From Osmia lignaria lignaria (lineage: Eukaryota; Arthropoda; Insecta; Hymenoptera; Megachilidae), in the NCBI RefSeq assembly GCF_051020975.1, contig NW_027478167.1:7936001-8000000 (forward strand): DNA of 64,000 bases, written 5' to 3'. Position 1 is the stretch's first letter; the number at the start of each line of letters is the position of its first letter. The notes beneath the pieces are model-generated. The model worked only from the letters and a program-made list of their open reading frames with translations. It searched no databases and was not told the origin of the DNA. The position numbers were made by a program, and so were the translations under genes. Below, one piece after another: positions 21,798 to 34,031 of this stretch.

Positions 21798-24051
21798 TTG
21801 CAGATTTATCTCAAGGGAAGGGGCCTGACGGACATATTTCGAGATATTTCTTCTTCTTGTTGTTCTTCTTCTGCACAGCTAAGCTGGAAGTGGCATTTGC
21901 AGCTCACAATAGTGCAGACTTATCTCAAAGAAAGGGGCCACGGTGTTTCTGTATCTCTATTATGTTGGTGCGGCTTCGGAACTTTTAAATATCTCGATAT
22001 ATCTCGAAAACTACGCTTCTGATCAAAAAATATCATAGAACATAAATTGTAGGAAACATAATTCCCTACAAATAAAGTCTCTTAACATTTTGCCATAGCT
22101 CGCTTCGTTTCCGAGATATTTGCAGATTTATCTCAAGGGAAGGGGCCTGACGGACATATTTCGAGATATTTCTTCTTCTTGTTGTTCTTCTTCTGCACAG
22201 CGAAGCTGGAAGTGGCATTCGCAGCTCGCTATAGTGCAGAGTTATCTCAAAGAAAGGGGCGACGGTGTTTCTGTATCTCTATTATGTTGGTGCGGCTTCG
22301 GAACTTTTAAATATCTTGATATATCTCGAGAACTACGCATCTGATCAAAAAATATGATAGAACATAAAAAGTAGGAAACTTAATTCTCTACAAAAAAGGT
22401 CTCTTAACATTTTGCCATAGCTCGCTTCGTTTCCGAGATATTTGCACATTTATCTCAAGGGAAGGGGCCTAACGGACATATTTCGAGATATTTCTTCTTC
22501 TTGTTGTTCTTCTTCTGCACAGCTAAGCTGGAAGTGGCATTTGCGGCTCGCACTAGTGCAGAGTTATCTCAAAGAAAGGGGCCACGGTGTTTCTGTATCT
22601 CTATTATGTTGGTGCGGCTTCGGAACTTTTAAATATCTTGATATATCTCGAGAACTACGCATCTGATCAAAAAATATCATAGAACATAAAAAGTAGGAAA
22701 CTTAATTCTCTACAAAAAAGGTCTCTTAACATTTTGCCATAGCTCGCTTCGTTTCCGAGATATTTGCAGATTTATCTCAAGGGAAGGGGCCTGACGGACA
22801 TATTTCGAGATATTTCTTCTTCTTGTTGTTCTTCTTCTGCACAGCTAAGCTGGAAGTGGCATTTGCGGCTCGCACTAGTGCACAGTTATCTCAAAGAAAG
22901 GGGCCACGGTGTTTCTGTATCTCTATTATGTTGGTGCGTCTTCGGAACTTTTAAATATCTCGATATATCTCGAAAACTACGCTTCTGATCAAAAAATATC
23001 ATAGAAGATAAAAAGTAGGAAACTTAATTCTCTACAAAAAAGGTCTCTTAACATTTCGCCATAGCTCGCTTTGTTTCCGAGATATTTGCAGATTTATCTC
23101 AAGGGAAGGGGCCTGTCGGACATATTTCGAGATATTTCTTCTTCTTGTTGTTCTTCTTCTGCACAGCTAAGCTGGAAGTGGCATTTGCGGCTCGCACTAG
23201 TGCAGAGTTATCTCAAAGAAAGGGGCCACGGTGTTTCTGTATCTCTATTATGTTGGTGCGGCTTCGGAACTTTTAAATATCTCGATATATCTCGAAAACT
23301 ACGCTTCTGATCAAAAAATATCATAGAGCATAAATTGTAGGAAACATAATTCTCTACAAAAAACGTCTCTTATCATTTTGCCATAGCTCGCTTCGTTTCC
23401 GAGATATTTGCAGATTCAGCTCAAAGGAACTGGCCTGACGGACATATTTCGAGATATTTCTTCTTCTTGTTGTTCTTCCTCTGCACAGCTAAGCTGGAAG
23501 TGGCATTTGCAGCTCGCAATAGTGCAGAGTTATCTCACAGAAAGGGGCCACGGTGTTTCTGTATCTCTATTATGTTGGTGCGGCTTCGGAACTTTTAAAT
23601 ATCTTGATATATCTCGAGAACTAAGCATCTGATCAAAAAATATCATAGAACATAAAAAGTAGGAAACTTAATTCGCTACAAAAAAGGTCTCTTAACATTT
23701 TGCCATAGCTCGCTTCGTTTCCGAGATATTTGCATATTTATCTCAAGGGAAGGGGCCTGACGGACATATTTCGAGATATTTCTTCTTCTTGTTGTTCTTC
23801 TTCTGCACAGCTAAGCTGGAAGTGACATTTGCGGCTCGCACTAGTGCAGAGTTATCTCAAAGAAAGGGGCCACGGTGTTTCTGTATCTCTATTATGTTGG
23901 TGCGGCTTCGGAACTTTTAAATATCTTGATATATCTCGAGAACTACGCATCTGATCAAAAAATATCATTGAACATGAAAAGTAGGAAACTTAATTCTCTA
24001 CAAAAAAGGTCTCTTAACATTTTGCCATAGCTCTCTTCGTTTCCGAGATAT
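21798..24051 (+). repeat. 2,254-bp 7-mer HOR, copy 1
   Basis: The unit order is: GCTCACAATAG/GACTTATC; GCGAAGCTGG/GGCATTCGC/GGGCGACGG with AATATGATAG; GCACATTTATC; GTGCACAG/GTGCGTCTTC; CCTGTCGGAC with TAGAGCATAAATTG; TTCAGCTC with CTCACAG/GAACTAAGC; GCATATTTATC with AAGTGACATT. The same seven recur at 24052. The only differences I noted are single bases, such as AAATAATATC at about 24280 and GATCAGAAAA at about 25233. Confidence 0.92.
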
Positions 24052-26305
24052 TTGCAGATTTATCTCAAGGGAAGGGGCCTGACGGACATATTTCGAGATA
24101 TTTCTTCTTCTTGTTGTTCTTCTTCTGCACAGCTAAGCTGGAAGTGGCATTTGCAGCTCACAATAGTGCAGACTTATCTCAAAGAAAGGGGCCACGGTGT
24201 TTCTGTATCTCTATTATGTTGGTGCGGCTTCGGAACTTTTAAATATCTCGATATATCTCGAAAACTACGCTTCTGATCAAATAATATCATAGAACATAAA
24301 TTGTAGGAAACATAATTCCCTACAAATAAAGTCTCTTAACATTTTGCCATAGCTCGCTTCGTTTCCGAGATATTTGCAGATTTATCTCAAGGGAAGGGGC
24401 CTGACGGACATATTTCGAGATATTTCTTCTTCTTGTTGTTCTTCTTCTGCACAGCGAAGCTGGAAGTGGCATTCGCAGCTCGCTATAGTGCAGAGTTATC
24501 TCAAAGAAAGGGGCGACGGTGTTTCTGTATCTCTATTATGTTGGTGCGGCTTCGGAACTTTTAAATATCTTGATATATCTCGAGAACTACGCATCTGATC
24601 AAAAAATATGATAGAACATAAAAAGTAGGAAACTTAATTCTCTACAAAAAAGGTCTCTTAACATTTTGCCATAGCTCGCTTCGTTTCCGAGATATTTGCA
24701 CATTTATCTCAAGGGAAGGGGCCTAACGGACATATTTCGAGATATTTCTTCTTCTTGTTGTTCTTCTTCTGCACAGCTAAGCTGGAAGTGGCATTTGCGG
24801 CTCGCACTAGTGCAGAGTTATCTCAAAGAAAGGGGCCACGGTGTTTCTGTATCTCTATTATGTTGGTGCGGCTTCGGAACTTTTAAATATCTTGATATAT
24901 CTCGAGAACTACGCATCTGATCAAAAAATATCATAGAACATAAAAAGTAGGAAACTTAATTCTCTACAAAAAAGGTCTCTTAACATTTTGCCATAGCTCG
25001 CTTCGTTTCCGAGATATTTGCAGATTTATCTCAAGGGAAGGGGCCTGACGGACATATTTCGAGATATTTCTTCTTCTTGTTGTTCTTCTTCTGCACAGCT
25101 AAGCTGGAAGTGGCATTTGCGGCTCGCACTAGTGCACAGTTATCTCAAAGAAAGGGGCCACGGTGTTTCTGTATCTCTATTATGTTGGTGCGTCTTCGGA
25201 ACTTTTAAATATCTCGATATATCTCGAAAACTACGCTTCTGATCAGAAAATATCATAGAAGATAAAAAGTAGGAAACTTAATTCTCTACAAAAAAGGTCT
25301 CTTAACATTTCGCCATAGCTCGCTTTGTTTCCGAGATATTTGCAGATTTATCTCAAGGGAAGGGGCCTGTCGGACATATTTCGAGATATTTCTTCTTCTT
25401 GTTGTTCTTCTTCTGCACAGCTAAGCTGGAAGTGGCATTTGCGGCTCGCACTAGTGCAGAGTTATCTCAAAGAAAGGGGCCACGGTGTTTCTGTATCTCT
25501 ATTATGTTGGTGCGGCTTCGGAACTTTTAAATATCTCGATATATCTCGAAAACTACGCTTCTGATCAAAAAATATCATAGAGCATAAATTGTAGGAAACA
25601 TAATTCTCTACAAAAAACGTCTCTTATCATTTTGCCATAGCTCGCTTCGTTTCCGAGATATTTGCAGATTCAGCTCAAAGGAACTGGCCTGACGGACATA
25701 TTTCGAGATATTTCTTCTTCTTGTTGTTCTTCCTCTGCACAGCTAAGCTGGAAGTGGCATTTGCAGCTCGCAATAGTGCAGAGTTATCTCACAGAAAGGG
25801 GCCACGGTGTTTCTGTATCTCTATTATGTTGGTGCGGCTTCGGAACTTTTAAATATCTTGATATATCTCGAGAACTAAGCATCTGATCAAAAAATATCAT
25901 AGAACATAAAAAGTAGGAAACTTAATTCGCTACAAAAAAGGTCTCTTAACATTTTGCCATAGCTCGCTTCGTTTCCGAGATATTTGCATATTTATCTCAA
26001 GGGAAGGGGCCTGACGGACATATTTCGAGATATTTCTTCTTCTTGTTGTTCTTCTTCTGCACAGCTAAGCTGGAAGTGACATTTGCGGCTCGCACTAGTG
26101 CAGAGTTATCTCAAAGAAAGGGGCCACGGTGTTTCTGTATCTCTATTATGTTGGTGCGGCTTCGGAACTTTTAAATATCTCGATATATCTCGAAAACTAC
26201 GCTTCTGATCAAAAAATATCATAGAACATAAATTGTAGGAAACATAATTCCCTACAAATAAAGTCTCTTAACATTTTGCCATAGCTCTCTTCGTTTCCGA
26301 GATAT
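24052..26305 (+). repeat. 2,254-bp 7-mer HOR, copy 2
   Basis: This is the second complete copy. Its final unit (25984) keeps AAGTGACATT but ends in the k-type TTCCCTACAAATAAAGTC instead of the e-type end found at 23730. The exchange that closed this copy therefore fell inside that unit. Confidence 0.92.
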
Positions 26306-26949
26306 TTGCAGATTTATCTCAAGGGAAGGGGCCTGACGGACATATTTCGAGATATTTCTTCTTCTTGTTGTTCTTCTTCTGCACAGCTAAGCTGGAAGTG
26401 GCATTTGCAGCTCGCAATAGTGCAGACTTATCTCAAAGAAAGGGGCCACGGTGTTTCTGTATCTCTATTATGTTGGTGCGGCTTCGGAACTTTTAAATAT
26501 CTCGATATATCTCGAAAACTACGCTTCTGATCAAAAAATATCATAGAACATAAATTGTAGGAAACATAATTCCCTACAAATAAAGTCTCTTAACATTTTG
26601 CCATAGCTCGCTTCGTTTCCGAGATATTTGCAGATTTATCTCAAGGGAAGGGGCCTGACGGACATATTTCGAGATATTTCTTCTTCTTGTTGTTCTTCTT
26701 CTGCACAGCGAAGCTGGAAGTGGCATTCGCAGCTCGCTATAGTGCAGAGTTATCTCAAAGAAAGGGGCGACGGTGTTTCTGTATCTCTATTATGTTGGTG
26801 CGGCTTCGGAACTTTTAAATATCTTGATATATCTCGAGAACTACGCATCTGATCAAAAAATATCATAGAACATAAAAAGTAGGACACTTAATTCTCTACA
26901 AAAAAGGTCTCTTAACATTTTGCCATAGCTCGCTTCGTTTCCGAGATAT
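26306..26949 (+). repeat. Truncated third 7-mer HOR copy (first two units)
   Basis: The units at 26306 (GCAGACTTATC) and 26628 (GCGAAGCTGG, GGCATTCGC, GGGCGACGG) are the first two of the HOR. The next unit, at 26950, is N-type with GGGCGACGG, so the HOR phase is lost here. The unit at 26306 reads GCTCGCAATAG, not the GCTCACAATAG of copies 1 and 2, which makes it closer to the unit at 19867. Confidence 0.85.
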
Positions 26950-27272
26950 TTGCAGATTTATCTCAAGGGAAGGGGCCTGACGGACATATTTCGAGATACT
27001 TCTTCTTCTTGTTGTTCTTCTTCTGCACAGCTAAACTGGAAGTGGCATTTCCAGCTCGCAATAGTGCAGAGTTATCTCAAAGAAAGGGGCGACGGTGTTT
27101 CTGTATCTCTATTATGTTGGTGCGGCTTCGGAACTTTTAAATATCTTGATATATCTCGGGAACTACGCATCTGATCAAAAAATATCATAGAACATAAAAA
27201 GTAGGAAACTTAATTCTCTACAAAAAAAGGTCTCTTAACATTTTGCCATAGCTCGCTTCGTTTCCGAGATAT
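26950..27272 (+). repeat. 323-bp N-type monomer (A-run +1)
   Basis: The A-run has seven As, giving 323 bp. GAGATACTTC and AACTGGAAGTGGCATTTCC are combined with GGGCGACGG from the unit before it, another mosaic. CTCGGGAAC replaces CTCGAGAAC. The unit at 30814 shares both CTCGGGAAC and the 7-A run, so the two 3' ends probably have a common origin. Confidence 0.8.
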
Positions 27273-27594
27273 TTGCAGATTTATCTCAAGGGAAGGGGCC
27301 TGACGGACATATTTCGAGATATTACTTCTTCTTGTTGTTCTTCTTCTGCACAGCTATGCTGGGAGTGGCATTTGCAGCTCGCAATAGTGCAGAGTTATCT
27401 CAAAGAAAGGGGCCACGGTGTTTCTGTATCTCTATTATGTTGGTGCGGCTTCGGAACTTTTAAATATCTTGATATATCTCGAGAACTACGCATCTGATCA
27501 AAAAATATCATAGAACATAGAAAGTAGCAAACTTAATTCTCCACAAAAAAGCTCTCTTAACATTTTGCCATAGCTCGCTTCGTTTCCGAGATAT
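27273..27594 (+). repeat. Monomer with CTATGCTGGGAGTGG, copy 1 (copy 2 at 30170)
   Basis: GCTATGCTGGGAGTGG and the 3' end GAACATAGAAAGTAGCAAAC with TTCTCCACAAAAAAGCTC are shared with the unit at 30170, nine monomers (2,897 bp) away. In both places a unit with GGACATGTTTCGAG follows. The same 3' end also precedes the unit at 19545. Confidence 0.85.
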
Positions 27595-27641
27595 TTGCAG
27601 ATTTATCTCAAGGGAAGGGGCCTGACGGACATGTTTCGAGA

Positions 27642-28266
27642 TATTTCTTCTTCTTGTTGTTCTTCTTCTGCACAGCTAAGCTGGAAGTGGCATTTGCGGC
27701 TCGCACTAGTGCAGAGTTATCTCAAAGAAAGGGGCCACGGTGTTTCTGTATCTCTATTATGTTGGTGCGGCTTCGGAACTTTTAAATATCTCGACATATC
27801 TCGAAAACTACGCTTCTGATCAAAAAATATCATAGAACATGAAAAGTAGGAAACTTAATTCTCTACAAAAAAGGTCTCTTAACATTTTGCCATAGCTCTC
27901 TTCGTTTCCGAGATATTTGCAGATTTATCTCAAGGGAAGGGTCCTGACGGACATATTTCGAGATATTTCTTCTTCTTGTTGTTCTTCTTCTGCACAGCTA
28001 AACTGGAAGTGGCATTTCAGCTCGCAATAGTGCAGAGTTATCTCAAAGAGAGGGGCCACGGTGTTTCTGTATCTCTATTATGTTGGTGCGGCTTCGGAAC
28101 TTTTAAATATCTCGATATATCTCGAAAACTACGTATCTGATCAAAAAATATCATAGAACATAAAAAGTAGGAAACTTAATTCTCTACAAAAAAGGTCTCT
28201 TAACATTTTGCCAAAGCTCGCTTCGTTTCCGAGATATTTGCACATTTATCTCAAGGGAAGGGGCCT
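27642..28266 (+). repeat. Block shared with 20236-20860, containing a 321-bp unit
   Basis: This is the downstream copy of the block, with the 321-bp unit at 27917-28237 carrying the same one-base deletion in GGCATTTCAGCTCGC. It follows a unit with GGACATGTTTCGAG that differs at the start from the partner at 20189. The homology therefore begins inside that monomer. Confidence 0.85.
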
Positions 28267-28559
28267 AACGGACATATTTCGAGATATTTCTTCTTCTTGT
28301 TGTTCTTCTTCTGCACAGCTAAGCTGGAAGTGGCATTTGCGGCTCGCACTAGTGCAGAGTTATCTCAAAGAAAGGGGCCACGGTGTTTCTGTATCTCTAT
28401 TATGTTGGTGCGGCTTCGGAACTTTTAAATATCTCGATATATCTCGAAAACTACGCTTCTGATCAAAAAATATCATAGAACATAAATTGTAGGAAACATA
28501 ATTCTCTACAAAAAAGGTCTCTTAACATTTTGCCATAGCTCGCTTCGTTTCCGAGATAT

Positions 28560-28881
28560 TTGCAGATTTATCTCAAGGGAAGGGGCCTGTCGGACAGATT
28601 TCGAGATATTTCTTCTTCTTGTTGTTCTTCTTCTGCACAGCTAAACTGAAAGTGGCATTTCCAGCTCGCAATAGTGCAGAGTTATCTCAAAGAAAGGGGC
28701 CACGGTGTTTCTGTATCTCTATTATGTTGGTGCGGCTTCGGAACTTTTAAATATCTCGATATATCTCGAAAACTACGCTTCTGATCAAAAAATATCATAG
28801 AACCTAAATTGTAGGAAACATAATTCTCTACAAAAAACGTCTCATAACATTTTGCCATAGCTCGCTTCGTTTCCGAGATAT
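28560..28881 (+). repeat. Monomer with AAACTGAAAGTGG (frame broken)
   Basis: CTAAACTGAAAGTGGC makes an in-frame TGA in an N-type unit. CCTGTCGGACAGATTTCG links its 5' part to the CCTGTCGG units of the 7-mer HOR (23086, 25340). It thus joins a zone-B start to the N-type middle that dominates zone C, and sits near the boundary of the two zones. Confidence 0.75.
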
Positions 28882-31458
28882 TTGCAGATTCAGCTCAAAG
28901 GAACGGGCCTGATGGACATGTTTCGAGATATTTCTTCTTCTTGTTGTTCTTCTTCTGCACAGCTAAACTGGAAGTGGCATTTCCAGCTCGCAATAGTGCA
29001 GAGTTATCTTAAAGAAAGGGGCCACGGTGTTTCTGTATCTCTATTATGTTGGTGCGGCTTCGGCACTTTTAAATATCTTGATATATCTCGAGATCTACGC
29101 ATCTGATCAAAAAATATCATACAACATAAAAAGTAGGAAACCTAATTCTCTACAAAAAAGGTCTCTTAACATTTTGCCATAGCTCGCTTCGTTTCCGAGA
29201 TATTTGCAAATTTATCTCAAGGGAAGGGGCCTGACGGACATTTTTCGAGATATTTCTTCTTCTTGTTGTTCTTCTTCTGCACAGCTAAACTGGAAGTGGC
29301 ATTTCCAGCTCGCAATAGTGCAGAGTTATCTCAAAGAAAGGGGCCACGGTGTTTCTGTATCTCTATTATGTTGGTGCGGCTTCGGAACTTTTAAATATCT
29401 TGATATATCTCGAGAACTACGCATCTGATCAAAAAATATCATAGAACATAAAAAGTAGGAAACTTAATTCTCTACAAAAAAGGTCTCTTAACATTTTGCC
29501 GTAGCTCGCTGCGTTTCCGAGATATTTGCAGATTTATCTCAAGGGAAGGGGCCTGACGGACATATTTCGAGATATTTCTTCTTCTTGTTGTTCTTCTTCT
29601 GCACAGCTAAGCTGGAAGTGGCATTTACAGCTCGCAATAGTGCAGAGTTATCTCAAAGAAAGGGGCCACTGTGTTTCTGTATCTCTATTATGTTGGTGCG
29701 GCTTCGGAACTTTTAAATATCTTGATATATCTCGAGAACTACGCATCTGATCAAGAAATATCATAGAACATAAAAAGTAGGAAACTTAATTCTCTACAAA
29801 AAAGGTCTCTTAACATTTTGCCATAGCTCGCTTCGTTTCCGATATATTTGCAGATTTATCTCAAGGAAAGGGGCCTGACGGACATATTTCGAGATATTTC
29901 TTCTTCTTGTTGTTCTTCTTCTGCACAGCTAAGCTGGAAGTGGCATTTGCAGCTCGCAATAGTGCAGAGTTATCTCAAAGAAAGTGGCCACGGTGTTTCT
30001 GTATCTCTATTATGTTGGTGCGGCTTCGGAACTTTTAAATATCTTGATATATCTCGAGAACTACGCATCTGATCAAAAAATATCATAGAACATAAAAAGT
30101 AGGAAACTTAATTCTCTACAAAAAAGGTCCCTTAACGTTTTGCCATAGCTCGCTTCCTTTCCGAGATATTTGCAGATTTATCTCAAGGGAAGGGGCCTGA
30201 CGGACATATTTCGAGATATTTCTTCTTCTTGTTGTTCTTCTTCTGCACAGCTATGCTGGGAGTGGCATTTGCAGCTCGCAATAGTGCAGAGTTATCTCAA
30301 AGAAAGGGGCCACGGTGTTTCTGTATCTCTATTATGTTGGTGCGGCTTCGGAACTTTTAAATATCTTGATATATCTCGAGAACTACGCATCTGATCAAAA
30401 AATATCATAGAACATAGAAAGTAGCAAACTTAATTCTCCACAAAAAAGCTCTCTTAACATTTTGCCATAGCTCGCTTCGTTTCCGAGATATTTGCAGATT
30501 TATCTCAAGGGAAGGGGCCTGACGGACATGTTTCGAGATATTTCTTCTGCTTGTTGTTCTTCTTCTGCACAGCTAAACTGGAAGTGGCATTTCCAGCTCG
30601 CAATAGTGCAGAGTTATCTCAAAGAAAGGGGCCACGGTGTTTCTGTATCTCTATTATGTTGGTGCGGCTTCGGAACTTTTAAATATCTTGATATATCTCG
30701 AGATCTACGCATCTGATCAAAAAATATCATACAACATAAAAAGTAGGAAACCTAATTCTCTACAAAAAAGGTCTCTTAACATTTTGCCATAGCTCGCTTC
30801 GTTTCCGAGATATTTGCAGATTCAGCTCAAAGGAACGGGCCTGATGGACATATTTCGAGATATTTCTCCTTCTTGTTGTTCTTCTTCTGCACAGCTAAGC
30901 TGGAAGTGGCATTTACAGCTCGCAATAGTGCAGAGTTATCTCAAAGAAAGGGGCCACGGTGTTTCTGTATCTCTATTATGTTGGTGCGGCTTCGGAACTT
31001 TTAAATATCTTGATATATCTCGGGAACTACGCATCTGATCAAAAAATATCATAGAACATAAAAAGTAGGAAACTTAATTCTCTACAAAAAAAGGTCTCTT
31101 AACATTTTGCCATAGCTCGCTTCGTTTCCGAGATATTTGCAGATTTATCTCAAGGGAAGGGGCCTGACGGACATATTTCGAGATATTTCTTCTTCTTGTT
31201 GTTCTTCTTCTGCACAGCTAAACTGGAAGTGGCATTTCCAGCTCGCAATAGTGCAGAGTTATCTCAAAGAAAGGGGCCACGGTGTTTCTGTATCTCTATT
31301 ATGTTGGTGCGGCTTCGGAACTTTTAAATATCTTGATATATCTCGAGAACTACGCATCTGATCAGAAAATATCGTAGAACATGAAAAGTAGGAAACTTAA
31401 TTCTCTACAAAAAAGGTCTCTTTACATTTTGCCATAGCTCGCTTCGTTTCCGAGATAT
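28882..31458 (+). repeat. Zone C lead-in: N-rich monomers before the 13-mer HOR
   Basis: Units start at 28882, 29204, 29526, 29848, 30170, 30492, 30814 and 31137. The units at 29204, 29526 and 29848 parallel 31137, 31459 and 31781 (N-type, then GATCAAGAAATATC, then CGATATATTTGCAG), so the HOR starts to take shape here. The units at 28882 and 30492 share GGACATGTTTCGAG and CGAGATCTACGC. The unit at 30814 is the last TTCAGCTC unit in the window and is 323 bp long. Confidence 0.8.
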
Positions 31459-32746
31459 TTGCAGATTTATCTCAAGGGAAGGGGCCTGACGGACATATTT
31501 CGAGATATTTCTTCTTCTTGTTGTTCTTCTTCTGCACAGCTAAGCTGGAAGTGGCATTTACAGCTCGCAATAGTGCAGAGTTATCTCAAAGAAAGGGGCC
31601 ACGGTGTTTCTGTATCTCTATTATGTTGGTGCGGCTTCGGAACTTTTAAATATCTTGATATATCTCGAGAACTACGCATCTGATCAAGAAATATCATAGA
31701 ACATAAAAAGTAGGAAACTTAATTCTCTACAAAAAAGGTCTCTTAACATTTTGCCATAGCTCGCTTCGTTTCCGATATATTTGCAGATTTATCTCAAGGG
31801 AAGGGGCCTGACGGACATATTTCGAGATATTTCTTCTTCTTGTTGTTCTTCTTCTGCACAGCTAAGCTGGAAGTGGCATTTGCAGCTCGCAATAGTGCAG
31901 AGTTATCTCAAAGAAAGGGGCCACGGTGTTTCTGTATCTCTATTATGTTGGTGCGGCTTCGGAACTTTTAAATATCTTGATATATCTCGGGAACTACGCA
32001 TCTGATCAAAAAATATCATACAACATAAAAAGTAGGAAACCTAATTCTCTACAAAAAAGGTCTCTTAACATTTTGCCATAGCTCGCTTCGTTTCGGAGAT
32101 ATTTGCAAATTTATCTCAATGGAAGGGGCCTGACGGACATATTTCGAGATATTTCTTCTTCTTGTTGTTCTTCTTCTGCACAGCTAAACTGGAAGTGGCA
32201 TTTCCAGCTCGCAATAGTGCAGAGTTATCTCAAAGAAAGGGGCCACGGTGTTTCTGTATCTCTATTATGTTGGTGCGGCTTCGGAACTTTTAAATATCTT
32301 GATATATCTCGAGAACTACGCATCTGATCAAAAAATATCATAGAACATAAAAAGTAGGAAACTTAATTCTCTACAAAAAAGGTCTCTAAACATTTTGCCA
32401 TAGCTCGCTTCGTTTCCGAGATATTTGCAGATTTATCTCAAGGGAAGGGGCCTGACGGACATATTTCGAGATATTTCTTCTTCTTGTTGTTCTTCTTCTG
32501 CACAGCTAAGCTGGAAGTGGCATTTACAGCTCGCAATAGTGCAGAGTTATCTCAAAGAAAGGGGCCACGGTGTTTCTGTATCTCTATTATGTTGGTGCGG
32601 CTTCGGAACTTTTAAATATCTTGATATATCTCGAGAACTACGCATCTGATCAAGAAATATCATAGAACATAAAAAGTAGGAAACTTAATTCTCTACAAAT
32701 AAGGTCTCTTAACATTTTGCCATAGCTCGCTTCGTTTCCGATATAT

Positions 32747-33390
32747 TTGCAGATTTATCCCAAGGAAAGGGGCCTGACGGACATATTTCGAGATATTTCT
32801 TCTTCTTGTTGTTCTTCTTCTGCACAGCTAAGCTGGAAGTGGCACTTGCAGCTCGCAATAGTGCAGAGTTATATCAAAGAAAGGGGCCACGGTGTTTCTG
32901 TATCTCTATTATGTTGGTGCGGCTTCGGAACTTTTAAATATCTTGATATATCTCGAGAACTACGCATCTGATCAAGAAATATCATAGAACATAAAAAGTA
33001 GGAAACTTAATTCTCTACAAATAAGGTCTCTTAACATTTTGCCATAGCTCGCTTCGTTTCCGATATATTTGCAGATTTATCCCAAGGAAAGGGGCCTGAC
33101 GGACATATTTCGAGATATTTCTTCTTCTTGTTGTTCTTCTTCTGCACAGCTAAGCTGGAAGTGGCACTTGCAGCTCGCAATAGTGCAGAGTTATATCAAA
33201 GAAAGGGGCCACGGTGTTTCTGTATCTCTATTATGTTGGTGCGGCTTCGGAACTTTTAAATATCTTGATATATCTCGAGAACTACGCATCTGATCAAAAA
33301 ATATCACAGAACATAAAAAGTAGGAAACTTAATTCTCTACAAAAAAGGTCTCTTAACGTTTTGCCATAGCTCGCTTCCTTTCCGAGATAT
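32747..33390 (+). repeat. Single-monomer tandem duplication (TATCCCAAGGAAAGG)
   Basis: Two consecutive units share TTATCCCAAGGAAAGG, GTGGCACTTGCAGC and GTTATATCAAAG, and both are preceded by CTACAAATAAGG and CGATATATTTGC. Blocks II and III have only one such unit (37896, 42079). This is a clear one-unit (322-bp) gain in block I or loss in the others. Confidence 0.88.
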
Positions 33391-33709
33391 TTGCAGATTT
33401 ATCTCAAGGGAAGGGGCCTGACGGACATATTTCGAGATATTTCTTCTTGTTGTTCTTCTTCTGCACAGCTAAGCTGGAAGTGGCATTTGCGGCTCGCACT
33501 AGTGCAGAGTTATCTCAAAGAAAGGGGACACGGTTTTTCTGTATCTCTATTATGTTGGTGCGGCTTCGGAACTTTTAAATATCTTGATATATCTCGAGAA
33601 CTACGCTTCTGATCAAAAAATATCATAGAACATAAATTGTAGGAACCATAATTCTCTACAAAAGAGGTCTCTTAACATTTTGCGATAGCTCGCTTCGTTT
33701 CCGAGATAT
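33391..33709 (+). repeat. 319-bp monomer (one TTC lost), copy 1
   Basis: The TTC tract reads ATATTTCTTCTTGTTG, one TTC short, and the unit also has GGGGACACGGTTTTTCTG and CGCTTCCTTTCCGAG before it. The same combined set is in the units at 38218 and 42401. The deletion happened once and was then amplified with the HOR. Those two also have TTTTCAATATC, which this copy lacks (TTTTAAATATC). Confidence 0.93.
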
Positions 33710-34031
33710 TTGCAGATTTATCTCAAGGGAAGGGTCCTGATGGACATATTTCGAGATATTTCTTGTTCTTGTTGTTCTTCTTCTGCGCAGCTAAACTGGA
33801 AGTGGCATTTCCAGCTCGCAATCGTGCAGAGTTATCTCAAAGAAAGGGGCCACGGTGTTTCTGTATCTCTATTATGTTGGTGCGGCTTCGGAACTTTTAA
33901 ATATCTTGATATATCTCGAGAACTACGCCTCTGATGGAAAAATAACATAGAACATAAAAAGTAGGAAACTTAATTCTCTACAAAAAAGGTCTCTCAACAT
34001 TTTGCCATAGCTCGCTTCGTTTCCGAGATAT

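Larger units (their letters stand above)
18579..28881 (+). repeat. Zone B: 7-monomer HOR territory
   Basis: Thirty-two units. The zone is marked by variants seen nowhere else: TGGAAGTGACATTTGCGG, TTCCCTACAAATAAAGTC, AGCGAAGCTGG with GGCATTCGCAGCTCGC, and CTCACAGAAAGG with GAACTAAGC. Two full copies of a 2,254-bp, 7-unit HOR lie at 21798-26305, with related but rearranged units on both sides. TTCAGCTC units occur here at 18579, 23408 and 25662. Confidence 0.85.
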
